From Ceratotherium simum simum (Eukaryota > Chordata > Mammalia > Perissodactyla > Rhinocerotidae), in contig NW_004454181.1 in NCBI RefSeq assembly GCF_000283155.1, positions 20,286,292-20,350,291 on the forward strand: 64,000 bases of DNA, in the 5' to 3' direction. The notes below the pieces were generated by a model. It ran no database searches. It was not told where the DNA came from and worked only from the letters and a program-made list of their open reading frames with translations. Position numbers and translations under genes: made by a program. This document shows positions 43,340 to 54,084 of this stretch, piece after piece (position 1 is the stretch's first letter; each line of letters starts with the position of its first letter).

Positions 43340-43832
43340 TTTGTGAGACTTGACAAAGATTCTTTGCTTGACCAAACTTTGATCAGGTTTCTGAACCTTC
43401 TCCTGGGCCTATCTGTGCACTTCCTTGTAAAATCTAGTTTTAGCAAGAACCCTGCTAAGTCAGTTTAACCAGAACCCTCACTTGCAGTATCTGATCACCC
43501 TCAATATCTGATCAGCTTCCTCATCCTCCACCATCCCCCACGCGATGTCTGATTACCCAGGCCTATCTTCAGTAAGAATCCTGTTAGGTCAGTTTAGCCA
43601 GAACCTCCCTTATCTCTGATGTTTCCTCTTAGTGATTTTCCATCCACTGACCCCCACCCTGCTCCTTGACTACAAGTTCTTACTTGCCCATGCTATATTC
43701 AGCATTGAGCCCAATCTCTTGCCCCCACTATAAAACTCTATTGCAGTGGTCCCTATACCCATCACAATGGTCCTAAATAAAGTCTGCCTTACCATCTTTA
43801 ACAAGTGTCATTGAATATTTTTTTCTTTAACA
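43340..43832 (+). mobile_element. ERV-like LTR (solo) with internal duplication
   Basis: The 3' part has LTR signals in the right order: a TATA-like TATAAAACT at 43739, AATAAA at 43786-43791 and a terminal CA at 43831-43832. The probable start is the TGTGAGACTTG near 43349. Two related units of about 60 bases lie inside (43433-43495 and 43564-43620), a U3-type duplication. No gag, pol or env sequence adjoins it. The family name is not assigned and the 5' boundary is uncertain. Confidence 0.6.
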
Positions 43833-44724
43833 GACTAAAAACATGATCCTTGGGGAGATAAAGGCTGAAGAGTTAGATATTCTCAGTAATAATGGGTTCT
43901 ACTGGAAAAATTATCTTCAGTTTGAAAAAAATTATACACCTTCCAGGATCTTTCACCTTTCCAGAAACACTGATTTAGGAATTTTCTGCTCTGCTCCCAA
44001 AAAATATATCCATGGATCCATAAGGTCTGAGAACAATATACAAGTATAAAATATATAGGCCTCTGGAAACCTACCTCTCCCTGTTTGAGTTTGAGTAGCT
44101 TTCTCCAGTGTGGACCCACAGCATTTCTTTTTGGTTGGCCACTTCACAGAAAACCACAGTCAAAGGAGAACTAATCCAAGGATTGCAAAGACTCTTTGAT
44201 CCAGGGATCACTTTATCAAGGCATTCACCACTGATGGTCCAAGTCCACCCACTTCATCCCCAGGAAAGCTCCCCAAAGTGGCTGGGGAGAAATTCACTGC
44301 TTTCAATGAGACACCAATGATGTGATGTCTGGTTTGTATTCAATAGGATAATTATTAATTCAATATCAAATTATTAATTTATGCCAGAAACTAGAGTATG
44401 GATGCTGTCATATTACAGCATGAATAATAGAGGAGACCAGACCTTGGATCACAGTTTGAGAACCTCTAATATAACTGATTCCCACCCCCAACTGGGCCTA
44501 TCTAGGCAGAACCACATGACCAGTTCACCCTCTCAGTCTGAGCAGCACTGATTGAAAGAGGAAACTACTATTTTGTGAATGATCAACCTCACTCAAAGAT
44601 GACATTTTTAACATTGATGGTAAAAGCAAATGTTGACTAGCGAAAATGTTATAAGCAAAAACTTCTTTTTTGGCTTTAAGATGAAAGAATCTTTTTCTCT
44701 CATAAGTTATTTATCCTTGTAATC
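43833..44724. other. Unassigned stretch, possible hAT end near 44450
   Basis: GGATCACAGTTTGAGAACCT at 44446-44465 resembles the end of a MER5-like hAT element. Nothing else is recognised and no gene is supported. Confidence 0.4.
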
Positions 44725-44880
44725 TCTAGAGTTACTGAGTCCTTACTATTTGCCACAAACTATTCTAGAAGGCTTTACATGTCTTATTCCATTTACTCCT
44801 CAGAATAATCTAATGAGATAGATACAATTCCTGTCTCCATTTAACAGATGAGGAAAATGATGCATTTGTCTAAGGTTGCA
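44725..44880 (+). mobile_element. MIR SINE
   Basis: CCTTACTATTTGCCACAAAC, CAGAATAATCTAATGAGATA and TTTAACAGATGAGGAAAATG are MIR landmarks. Confidence 0.85.
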
Positions 44881-44884
44881 TTAA

Positions 44885-45130
44885 TAATACCTCATATTTG
44901 TATCGGGCACTACAGGTTATAAAAATATTTTTACTTGCATTATCTCATTTGATCCTTAAAATAACATAGGAGGTAGGCAGAGTATGTCATATTTTTCCAT
45001 TTTAGAGATGAGGAAGTTGATGCAAAGAGAAGTTAGGTTACTTGATCAACATCTCTCAAGAAATGTTCGGGCCACAACTCAAATCTAGATCTCCTGACTT
45101 CCAATCTCATTGCTGCTCTTTACATCACTC
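44885..45130 (+). mobile_element. MIR SINE (second in tandem)
   Basis: TTGCATTATCTCATTTGATC, CATTTTAGAGATGAGGAAGT and CTCCTGACTTCCAATCTCAT follow MIR order. It lies directly behind another MIR in the same orientation. Confidence 0.85.
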
Positions 45131-45429
45131 TACTCTATTTTAAAAAGCACCCATAGAATGCCCTTTCATTTCAAGGAGTAGACTGAACCAAAAAATTAAA
45201 TTTGAAGCATGTCTTCATACTCTTTAGAAGAGTCAACCCAAAAGTAACATAAAATGAAAAGATAGGTGATACAAAATACTGTCTGAACAGTCATGATGAA
45301 ACAGTCCTTCCTTTGGTAGAGAGAAGAGAATGTTTGTAGGATAATCAGCTCCATTGTGTTCACCTATGAGAACATATAAATTGGACTGGAGGATCCACAA
45401 GCATTGAGCAAATAGTAAACTCAACAATA

Positions 45430-45646
45430 GGGCCGGCCCCATGGCTTAGCAGTTAAGGGCACGCACTCCACTGCTGGCGGCCCGGGTTCGGATCCCGGGC
45501 GCGAACCAACTCACTGCTTCTCCGGCCATGCTGAGGCCACGTCCCACGTACAGCAACTAGAAGGACGTGCAGCTATGACATACAACTATCTATTGGGGCT
45601 TTGGGGGAAAAATAAATAAATAAATAAAATTATTAAAAAAAAAAAA
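45430..45646 (+). mobile_element. ERE SINE (single-body form), well preserved
   Basis: GGCCGGCCCCATGGCTTAGC head, intact B-box-like GGTTCGGATCC, TATTGGGGCTTTGGGGG body end and a long A tail. The duplication AAACTCAACAATA (45417-45429) and AAACCCAACAATA (45647-45659) has one mismatch. Closely similar to the copy at 30001. Confidence 0.97.
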
Positions 45647-45689
45647 AAACCCAACAATAAATTTCAAGGCTCACAGGTATGAAATATTG

Positions 45690-45945
45690 GACAAAGTCTC
45701 CCTCCCCTCCTCCAGGAAGTTTTTTCCAACCTCCTCATCCCACAATGGCTCTTGGCTCTTGTGAATATGTTTTTCTCTCACAGTCTATATCACACAATCT
45801 AGCGCCTGATGATATCTGGGATTTACTGTCTTCTACATATCACAAATACACATCTAGCCACTTGACTTCTAGAAAGTAGAAACCATGTCTCTCTCTTTTA
45901 CTTTGGTATCCACCAGCAGATGAGTACCATTCTGGGTCCAGACGA
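45690..45945 (+). mobile_element. L2 3' region
   Basis: CTCCAGGAAGTTTTTTCCAA, CTTCTAGAAAGTAGAAACCA and GTATCCACCAGCAGATGAGT follow the L2 3' order ('tccaggaagccttccctg...'). Confidence 0.75.
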
Positions 45946-46379
45946 ATGATTACTAAAACTTGAAAGATATTTCTGACGGTAATAGCCATTCCACTAAAAT
46001 ACTAATATTGTATGATAAAACTAACCACTTATGAGCTTATCATATTGCATTAGATTTTATCCCATGGAGTTATATTTCAGTGTATATAATTTGACCCATG
46101 TCAAATAACATGTAGCCACAGCTACCTAATAAAAAGGCACGTTTAAGACAGTTTCCCTACATTTGTGTAGATAATATCATTTAAAACCTACTACTAAATT
46201 TTGAAATCCCAGAAATAAGAGATAGAGATGACTGGTTAAATATTTGGTATTTATACATAGTGCATATAAATCAATCATAATAAAGATACATTGTAAACAT
46301 TTCCACCTAGCAATTTTAATGAAAACAAGCCTCTAAATCTGTATTACTGTTTGAAGAAAAATGAAACTATTTTCATAAC
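45946..46379. other. Unassigned AT-rich stretch
   Basis: No gene or named repeat recognised. Confidence 0.4.
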
Positions 46380-46387
46380 TCAGTTAC

Positions 46388-46640
46388 CTAATGAACTGTA
46401 CATATCTTTTCCTTTGTCTTGGAGGATGAGTAGAAATGGATAGGAGACACCTTGCCTGGCAATGATATTACCAATTATTGGAAGATCTTTTACTACTATC
46501 TTTACCATACAGACCTCCAGTGATTTACACCTCAAATTTGTGAGCATCAATACATAAGAACATATAAAGTAATTGACAGCATAAAACGGTTGATGGTCAG
46601 GAACCGCCAGCAGAATACGCTGTTCATTGCTATTTATCAC
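46388..46640 (-). other. Candidate coding exon (253 nt, both splice sites)
   Basis: Read on the minus strand, a strong acceptor (TTCTTATCCTCTCTTTCTAG, AG at 46642-46641) is followed by 253 bases whose first frame is open for 84 codons. They end at a donor-like ATTAG|GTAACT (GT at 46387-46386); a stop in the same frame follows at 46382-46380. The peptide begins VINSNEQRILLAVPDHQPFY and later contains KDLPIIGNIIARQGVSYPF. It looks protein-like, is not an evident transposon product, and I do not recognise the family. An 84-codon open frame is uncommon by chance at this base composition, so it is the best coding candidate here, but no second exon is identified. Confidence 0.35.
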
Positions 46641-46718
46641 CTAGAAAGAGAGGATAAGAACAAGTGATAACTCCCTGCTCTTTACCTTCTGCAGAAATAC
46701 CTCCCCATTGTCTTTCTT

Positions 46719-47014
46719 TTTTTTTTTTTCCTGAGGAAGATCAGCCCTGAGCTAACATCCGTGCTAATCCTCCTCTTTTTGCTGAGGAAGACCGGCTCTG
46801 AGCTAACATCTATTGCCAATCCTCCTCCTTTTTTTTTCCCCAAAGCCCCAGTAGATAGTTGTATGTCATAGTTGCACATCTTTCTAGTTGCTGTATGTGG
46901 GACACGGCCCCAGCATGGCAGGAGAAGCAGTGCGTCGGTGCATGCCCGGCATCCGAACCCCGGCCGCCAGTAGCAGAGCACGCTCACTTAACTGCTAAGC
47001 CATGGGGCTGGCCC
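46719..47014 (-). mobile_element. ERE SINE, long composite form
   Basis: T-run, two tail units, CCCCAGTAGATAGTTGTATG body and head. A perfect 15-bp duplication, CCCATTGTCTTTCTT, at 46704-46718 and 47015-47029 encloses the complete composite. Confidence 0.97.
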
Positions 47015-47029
47015 CCCATTGTCTTTCTT

Positions 47030-47654
47030 ATCTGAGAATCAAGGCCATGTCCCTGGACACAAAAACCCACTTACTTGGGCAAAACATCCTGGGCAATCAG
47101 AAGTCAGCATGCTAAGCCTTTGTGTAGGAATGTGCCTGTTGCGTGCACATCTGCCAAGACCTTGAGAATGCCTATAACTGTATAATAGACATGGCTACAC
47201 ATTAGAACTACTATTTCCAATCATGCTCAATAGCACAAGGAATCATCCACAAGCTGCTCCATGACTGCAGTTCTTGACCTAACTAGTCTCTCTGACTCAT
47301 TGATATCCGTGAGCTTGGGTCTTGCATTTATGACCATGATCTAGAAATGCAAGTGGGAGGAAACACAGACTTCTTGACAAAGCCAAAGAAATTCCAAGTC
47401 TAGAGACAATGACGGCTGCCTGCCAGCCAGCCCCAGGGAAATGGTACACAGTGCCCAGGACCTTTATTTGCAAAACTGCCCTGAAAAACAACCCCAGATT
47501 CGCTACCTGTTAAAGCAAATACTTATTGACAGAGAAAAGTAGTTGGAGAAGATTGGCGCCACATTTAGGCAATTACAGGACAGAATGTGGTTCCAACATA
47601 GCCTTGAGTTTAATTTAAAATGCTTGATCCACAGAGAGAAAAAAAACCCAGTGT
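47030..47654. other. Unassigned stretch
   Basis: No gene or named repeat recognised. Confidence 0.4.
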
Positions 47655-47770
47655 AAACTCTAGTCCTGACTCTGCAGAAACTAGTTAAGAGCCTTAAGCA
47701 AGTGAGTGAAATTTTCTGGGCCTTTGTCGCCTCACCACCAAATGATGATCAAACTGTAGAATCATCTACA
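47655..47770 (-). mobile_element. MIR SINE fragment, antisense
   Basis: CTCTAGTCCTGACTCTGCAG, GCCTTAAGCAAGTGAGTGAA and GGGCCTTTGTCGCCTCACCA resemble reversed MIR. Confidence 0.65.
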
Positions 47771-47816
47771 GTAGTCATCTGCTAAATTTAAAAAATATAA
47801 CAATCACACTTGTTGG

Positions 47817-48180
47817 CTGTCTTAGTTTGGGTTGCCTTAAAGATATTGTAGACTGGGTGGCTTATAAATAACAGAAATTTATTCCTCACAGCTCTAGAAG
47901 CTGAAAGTCCAAGATCAGGCACCAGCAGATCTGGAGTCTATTGAGAGCCTGCTTCCTGGCTTATAGATGGCTATCTTTTCCTTGTGTCCTCACATGGCAG
48001 AGAAAGGAAGAGGCAAGCTCTCTCAAGTCTCTCCTTATAAGGGAACCAATTCCACTCAAGAAGACTCCACTGCCATGACCTAATTACCTCCCAAAGACCC
48101 CATCTGCTAATACAATCACATTGAGGATTAGGATTTCAACATATGAATTTCGGGGGGACATAAACATTCAGTCCATACCA
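47817..48180 (-). mobile_element. MLT1-type MaLR LTR, antisense
   Basis: CTTAGTTTGGGTTGCCTTAA, GACTGGGTGGCTTATAAATA, AAGTCCAAGATCAGGCACCA, GACCTAATTACCTCCCAAAG and ACATTCAGTCCATACCA are reversed LTR landmarks. It is the third solo MaLR LTR in the window, and all three have the same orientation. Confidence 0.9.
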
Positions 48181-48289
48181 TTGGCCAAAGGTTTGACAAT
48201 TTTACTCATTGATTCCTTCAAATTTTGGTGGAGGCTATTGAGTCCTGCAAGTTTTTATAGCTAGGTTACGCTTTAAATCTAGGATATTC

Positions 48290-48400
48290 TGAGATAGTAT
48301 TTCCCAAAGCACGCGCTGTAGACTACAAATTCCAAAGACAATCCACAAACAAAAGGATCTATGGTAAAATAAATTTGGAAACACTCACTTTTGGACAGTC
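48290..48400. mobile_element. hAT-like MITE fragment
   Basis: AGTATTTCCCAAAGCACGCG and GGTAAAATAAATTTGGAAAC resemble an old hAT-Charlie MITE. Diverged. Confidence 0.45.
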
Positions 48401-48730
48401 AGTATCTATATTAGCATATTAAAGACTCTAAGAAGTCCTGAAGTAAACAAACCTTTGCTTTGTTTAGCCCATATCCCTTGAATCCTCTGACTTCCAACTG
48501 TCAGTGTCTGCACCTTTGATCTCTTTCTCTCTCTCAAGCCTCAGAAGGCTGTTTTGCCTGCTTGCAGAGCAGGCCTGAAGTACCAGGAAATTAACATACA
48601 CCCTAAAAGCAGCCCTCAACCAATAGCTGATGGGACCTGTGGTGCAACAATCCCAGCTCCCTTGCTGCTTGGTTGGGATGACTCTGAGGCATGTGCTTTA
48701 CACTGTCTCCCATAGCTTCCCTGTGGGATT

Positions 48731-49027
48731 TTTTGTGTGTGTGTGTGAGGAACATCAGCCCTGAGCTAACATCCATGCTAATCCTCCTCNNNNNNNNNNN
48801 NNNNNNNNNNNNNNNNNNNNNNNNNNNNNNNNNNNNNNNNNNNNNNNNNNNNNNNNNNNNNNNNNNNNNNNNNNNNNNNNNNNNNNNNNNNNNNNNNNNN
48901 NNNNNNNNNNNNNNNNNNNNNNNNCAGCATGGCCGGGGAAGCGGCATGTCTGTGCGCGCCCAGGATCCGAACCTGGGCCGCCGGCAGCGGAGCGCGTGCA
49001 CTTAACCGCTAAGCCGCGGGGCCGGAC
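48731..49027 (-). mobile_element. ERE SINE, long composite form, with an internal N run
   Basis: The left part shows TG-rich sequence and the first tail unit. The right part shows CAGCATGGCCGGGGAAGCGG and the head ending GGGGCCGGACC. The middle is N. A 15-bp duplication with one mismatch (CTTCCCTGTGGGATT at 48716-48730 and CTTCCCTGCGGGATT at 49028-49042) proves that both parts belong to one insertion. Confidence 0.93.
48790..48924. other. Run of 135 undetermined bases (N)
   Basis: It lies wholly inside the composite ERE. Comparing the same two landmarks in the composites at 41521 and 46719 predicts a distance of exactly 135 bases in each case. The run is therefore the right length for missing ERE sequence and probably hides no gene. 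Confidence 0.98.
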
Positions 49028-49257
49028 CTTCCCTGCGGGATTAAGTTCCAGTCGCCCACAGTGGTTGCTGGCTTGAAAGGTACCATTTATTAGATGTCTT
49101 CCCTTCACCGTCTTACTTCTCTACTATCCACCTCCCAAATAAACTACTTGCACACAAATCTTATGCAGGGTCTACTTCTGGGAGAACCCAAACTAACATG
49201 CCCAGGGTTTCCCACACGTATCTGATGACAGATCAGTCTTCACACAATACTTTTTCA

Positions 49258-49815
49258 TTAGCCAAAACTCTTTTACTGGCAAGCGAGAGAAGCCCAACAC
49301 AAACTGAATAAAACAGAAAAATTCATTCATTTAAGTCCAGGGATAGGCTGGCTTTAGGCCTAGCAGGACTTACAAACTCAGACAATGTCATGGTGACTTG
49401 CTCTGTCTCCATTTCTGGGCTCTACACTCCTTTGTGTTGGCTTCATTCAAGCAGGTTATTTCCACAAGGCAGAAAGACAACCATCAGCACTAAGCTTATA
49501 TCCTCTCTTTCCAGCAACCCCAATGAAAAAGGGGCTTCTCCTTCTCAGTAGTTCCAAAAAGGGCCCAGGATGAAGCTCACTGGACTTCCTTGATCACAGG
49601 GTCATCCCTGCACTGATTCCTGAGAAAAGAGAGAAGGAATATACTGACTAAAGAGTCCCGGGCCATGTGCCCACCTCTGGACTCAGTCACACCCAAACCA
49701 CATGGACCCACAGTGGGGAGGGATGGTTCCTCAAAGGCAAATCAGGGTGTTGCTATCAGCAGAAAGAAATGCTTCAGGGCAGGCGCAAATAACAGATGTC
49801 CACTCCACTTTTTCA
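49258..49815. repeat. Old interspersed repeat, family not named (copy 2 of 2)
   Basis: CACAAACTGAATAAAACAGA, TAAGTCCAGGGATAGGCTGG, CCAAACCACATGGACCCACA and CAAATAACAGATGTCCACTC are landmarks of a widespread old mammalian repeat. The shorter copy at 10518-10700 has the same start in the same orientation. Confidence 0.6.
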
Positions 49816-51149
49816 CATTCTGTAGAACTCACTGGGGGAGATGCTGTTCTACAGCATTCACAACTACTTCCTCCAAAATTCCTGAGAAAGTCTTTATTGG
49901 GAAAGGTTGAAAGTGCACTTTAAAAAGAGTTGAGTCTGACAACTTCATGCCATCCCAATATACCTTTTATACATGACCGTTTTACTGGCGTCACTTGTTA
50001 CTTGGCTTCCTGGCTTTGGTATATTTAAAGTATAGATTATCAGCTTTGGCATTTTTTGTCAAAAGAAAAAGATATTCTATCAATTTCCTTCCATCAACTT
50101 AGATCCTCATGATTAATTTCTTTACTATTTCTATCAAGGAAGGTGATCAAACAGCCTTAAGCAAATGGGAGAACACATTTACAGCAATGAAAAGATTAAA
50201 GAATAAGGGAGCTTAGAAATGTGCTCTATAAACCACCCATCCACTCCTAGAAACATTTTTTTTTTACTTTCTTGTCTTTCCCACAGGAAAAAAAAATTTA
50301 AACCCCAAAACAAAAAATAAATAGAAAAAAAAAATAGTAGGATTTAACTGCACACTTGTGGTTTTAGTGGTTTTTCTAGAACTTACTACAAATGCCAGAA
50401 ATTAATTTATAAATAATGGCAAGTATGGGATCACAACCAACATCATGTGAAGAAAAGAAAACACCTCGAGAATGTGCTAATTGGAAAGGAAACACTCATC
50501 TGTGGCTAGAATAGCCAAAAGAGAAGGGCAAGTTTCACATACCAGCCTTGAAAGTATTATTGGTTTTCAAATTCTAAAACAATATAATATTGTCTTTCCA
50601 ATTTTTTTATATTTCTTTTCTCTGCTCCTAAGCTCACTCTCCTGGAGGAATCTCACTGAAGTAGAGACACTCATCTACATTAATAGAGGAGCCATTATGC
50701 CACTTTCTTCCATCTTGCTTTGATCATTCTCTACTTTTTGAAAGAAGAGTCCTGGGCCACTTCTACTTTATGGACACCTGACAATAACTACTAATGTTTA
50801 TCATAAAAAGATGCACTATATTAAAATCACATGATTTCAGAGTTCTTTGGTCTAGCAATGATAAGCAGCTTTTCAAACACAGAGCAAAGTGCCCCTTTGG
50901 CTTTTCAGCGTGATCTCTACTATGTAATGGGTGTGCATGCTTAGGGAGGGGCATGGATTAGTTAAGTGCTGCTATTCACACCTCGAGTGGCTGCACCCCT
51001 CTCACCCAAGGGCACTCCATGTGGGCACACTCCCATTTTCATGAGACTCTACTCTCCCCCAGGTATCCTAGGACAGCCTCAACACCAGGCCTATGTAGCC
51101 CAAGCAAGGAGGAACTTAGCTATGAAAACACAAAAAGACTCAACATTAT
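49816..51149. other. Unassigned stretch
   Basis: No gene seen. A- and T-rich runs lie at about 50256-50336. TTGTCTTTCCCACAG at 50272-50286 is a good acceptor shape but no open frame follows it. Confidence 0.4.
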
Positions 51150-51420
51150 GGGGTCAGTAAATAAATGGTGAGACATCAATTCCATTCAGCTATGAAATGA
51201 ACATTCTTCCAAAGAATATTAATGATGTGGGAAAATGCCAACAATAAAACTTTTTTAAGTAACGAGAAGAAATTCACTCAAACATTAACAGCAACATTCT
51301 ATCTCTGGATGATAAGATTATCAGTAGTTTTTTTCTTCATGTTTTCCTGTTTTTCCCATGTTTTCTACAATGAATATCTGCTACTTTATAATCAGAATTT
51401 AGAAAAAAAAAAAGAAGGCT
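51150..51420 (+). mobile_element. L1M 3' end
   Basis: CAGTAAATAAATGGTGAGAC, TTAATGATGTGGGAAAATGC and GAATATCTGCTACTTTATAA with a final A-rich run match an old L1 3' end. Confidence 0.75.
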
Positions 51421-51519
51421 AAATATTGAAAAGTACAAAAAAGCCTCTGAGAAAAATTTATAAAATGCTGGCACAGAGCTGGTGGGACCAAGTAGGTCAT
51501 TACTACAAAAATCATAGCC

Positions 51520-51705
51520 CTAGATTCCCCTCCATGCTACTAAATGCTTGTCATCACCACACCTCATTATATATACTTATATCCCCCACAACATTGGAAC
51601 CTCCTAGATTGTAGTGCAACATCTCAACTTCTTTGTTGTCCCCAAAATGCTTAGTTCAGCACTTTGCACAAAATAGGTGTTCAAGAAACATAGTGTGAAT
51701 TGATT
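51520..51705 (+). mobile_element. L2 3' end
   Basis: CTCCTAGATTGTAGTGCAAC, CCCAAAATGCTTAGTTCAGC and ACTTTGCACAAAATAGGTGT, then a GTTCAAGAAACATAG tail, follow the L2 3' terminus. Confidence 0.75.
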
Positions 51706-52220
51706 TGTTAGAGCACGATGGTTGCAGGATGCGGGTAACTAGGCAAGGACCATCAGGGGACAGCAAGACCTCAAGGGTCCAGGTGCTCTGGAGCCTTAAA
51801 ACTTCAGGTGAGTATCTAAAATCAGATGGAAGAGTCAAAGGTCCAGGAATTCAGGCAGGGCTTATAGGATTAGAGGGTTAAAACAAGCATCTAGGAAGGC
51901 AGTTGAGTCAATGGCCCTGAAAGCCAAGACAGCAAAGTAATGTTGAGTCTGCTTTCAACTTTCCGCTAAGCAGGGTGGTCCTAGGAGCAAGCATACTTTG
52001 TGGTTATCCAGAGTTGCCCCCTACATACACCAGGTCCAGATGGTTTGACTAAAAACAATTTGGCCACAGAAATTTAGTCAACTGAGCAATTTAGGCCAAC
52101 AATAGAAGATTCGTTGGAACAACCTAGTCCCACAATAGAATGTCTTTTACAATGTCATTTATTGTTTTTTGCCAAATTTCAAAAACAATGCATTCTCATT
52201 AGAGAAACATCTTGAGTGAC
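51706..52220. other. Unassigned stretch
   Basis: No gene or named repeat recognised. Confidence 0.4.
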
Positions 52221-52224
52221 TAAA

Positions 52225-52395
52225 AAGCATACCAAACTTAACATGTCCAAAACTGAGCTCCTGATCTTGCCTCCCAAACTCCACCTTCCTGCAGGCCTTC
52301 CCATCTCAATTAATGCAGTTCTATCCTGCCAGTTGCCCAGGCAAAAAAAATTGGATTCACTCCTGACTACTCTCTTTACCTCATACGGCATATAC

Positions 52396-52426
<31 letters not shown>

Positions 52427-52820
52427 GCATGTTCCCCAGGAAGGCCTTTTGCACCTGCTATTCCTTCTGCTAGCATGCATTTTCCCCAGATATCCACCTG
52501 CCTCATGCCCTTATCTCCTTTAGGTCTTTACTTAAAAGGTACCTTGACACTGAGACCTCTCCTGATGGCTTTTTTAAAATTGGAACCCCTCCCCAAAACT
52601 CTATCCCCCATCCCTGCTTCATTTTTCTCTGTAGTACTTTTCACTGTCTAACCTATGACATATTTTACTTAATTCTTTTGTCTACTCTCTCTCCCTACTA
52701 GTATGTACCTTCATGAGGGCAAATTTTTCTTGTCTTTTTTCTTTTTGCTATATCCCAAACGTAGAGAATATGGTTAACCTTTAGCAGGAGCTTAAAATTT
52801 TGTTGAATGCATTAATAAAA
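52225..52820 (+). mobile_element. L2 ORF2 C-terminal piece and 3' end
   Basis: One frame from about 52230 reads KLNMSKTELLILPPKLHLP, a familiar L2 ORF2 C-terminal segment. A (CA)n tract interrupts it, and the 3' UTR follows (AGGTCTTTACTTAAAAGGTA, GTATGTACCTTCATGAGGGC). It is degraded and has no complete ORF. Confidence 0.88.
52393..52427. repeat. (CA)n dinucleotide microsatellite
   Basis: About 16 CA units with one CG interruption near the start. Likely polymorphic. Confidence 0.95.
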
Positions 52821-54084
52821 TACAAATAAGCAAAATAATTCCCCAGGCAAACATTATTCAGACCGTGATATATGGTTATCCAAAAACTTTTCTATACATT
52901 ACTATTATTCTATGAATACAGGATTAGACCACACATAGTGTTTGAACCTGTGTGTTTATTTTATCACACTAAGAATTGTTAGATATTTTGGATGTTAAAA
53001 TTATCCCAACTTTCCACTTCCACCAAACACCAAAGAATAGGAATAATGGGCTGGAAACGAATTTGAAATATAATGACAAATATATAGGGAAAAAATTGAA
53101 AAGTTAAATTTTAAATGAACAAAATCTTTAAAGATGAATAAAGGGTGCAAAGAAGCCACAACCCTGGACCAAAATTATGAAGGAATAGTGTCTGAAGAAC
53201 ATTCATTTTATGGTTTTTTCTTTTATCAAATAGTTATGTTGATCAACTTACTTTTGACTAAATTGTTTTCAGTTGAATAATCTGGAGGTGGTGTTGGCAG
53301 AAGTCAATAGAGACGTAGGGAGAGTCAAAAGCTCTCAGGAGCATCCTGATTCTGGCAGAAGCAGGAGCAGAGGGTTTAGAATCATGAGAAGGTCATCATA
53401 AATGTTCTCCTTGGAAGACTTCAGGGCCTCAGACCACAGAAATTACCCTACACTTCAATTTCACCATTCATCACATTAACACAGAAACACTCCTTAACAC
53501 CCTACTCCTCAATGATAGGAATAAAGATAAGCCAGATATCTCTGAGATTTTCAAAGAACAGTCTTGGCACTGCTCAGTGGGCTTTTCCAGAGCTAAAAGC
53601 CAATGGGATTGATTTTTGGAGCCCAGTGACCCTTATCTCTTTCTCATTACACTGCAGGTAAGTTCTCATGGGGGTGCTAGGAGAATCATAGTTTTTGTTC
53701 CCCATCCATCACCCTTCCTGACCACTTTGGTTCCATGGACTCTCTATCCCTCTGAAAACCACCCAGCTGGTGGAAATTTTGAGAGTTTAGGCTGACTTCT
53801 CATTATCCAAATAAAGTGGATGACATAGCTTTTTTTTTCTTTTCTAAGAAATAGAAACCAGACCCTCTGTTTTGTATTATCAGGTTAAAGACTGAGTTGA
53901 GGTGTCACCAGCAACAGTAATGGGCTTTAACTACCTCCAAAAGGGGATTTCTGGGAGGGAACACTGAGGTGGCACCTACAAAGGACTCAGGCTTCACATA
54001 AAGGGAGGAGAGAGACCAGTCATTCTGCAGGAATTCACCTTGGGGCCCATCTTGAAGACAGATGAAAGAATGAAGAAAATAATG
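52821..54084. other. Unassigned stretch
   Basis: No gene or confidently named repeat recognised. Confidence 0.4.

Larger units (their letters stand above)
48520..49205 (+). repeat. Old interspersed repeat interrupted by an ERE (copy 2 of 4), family not named
   Basis: CAACCAATAGCTGATGGGAC and GACTCTGAGGCATGTGCTTT lie left of the ERE. GTTCCAGTCGCCCACAGTGG, AAATAAACTACTTGCACACA and GGGTCTACTTCTGGGAGAAC lie right of it. It is the most complete of four related copies; the others are at 31585-31990, 61612-61990 and 63640-64000. Confidence 0.6.

Noticed and set aside
44340..44400. Direct repeat of ATTATTAATT as a functional site
   Set aside because: Short AT-rich redundancy of a kind expected by chance in this composition.
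48603..49108. Open frames of 104-132 codons around the N run
   Set aside because: The frames are open only because N translates as X; the known parts are ERE sequence.
50256..50290. Splice acceptor before 50287 marking an exon
   Set aside because: The following sequence is A-rich with immediate stops in all frames and no donor at exon distance.
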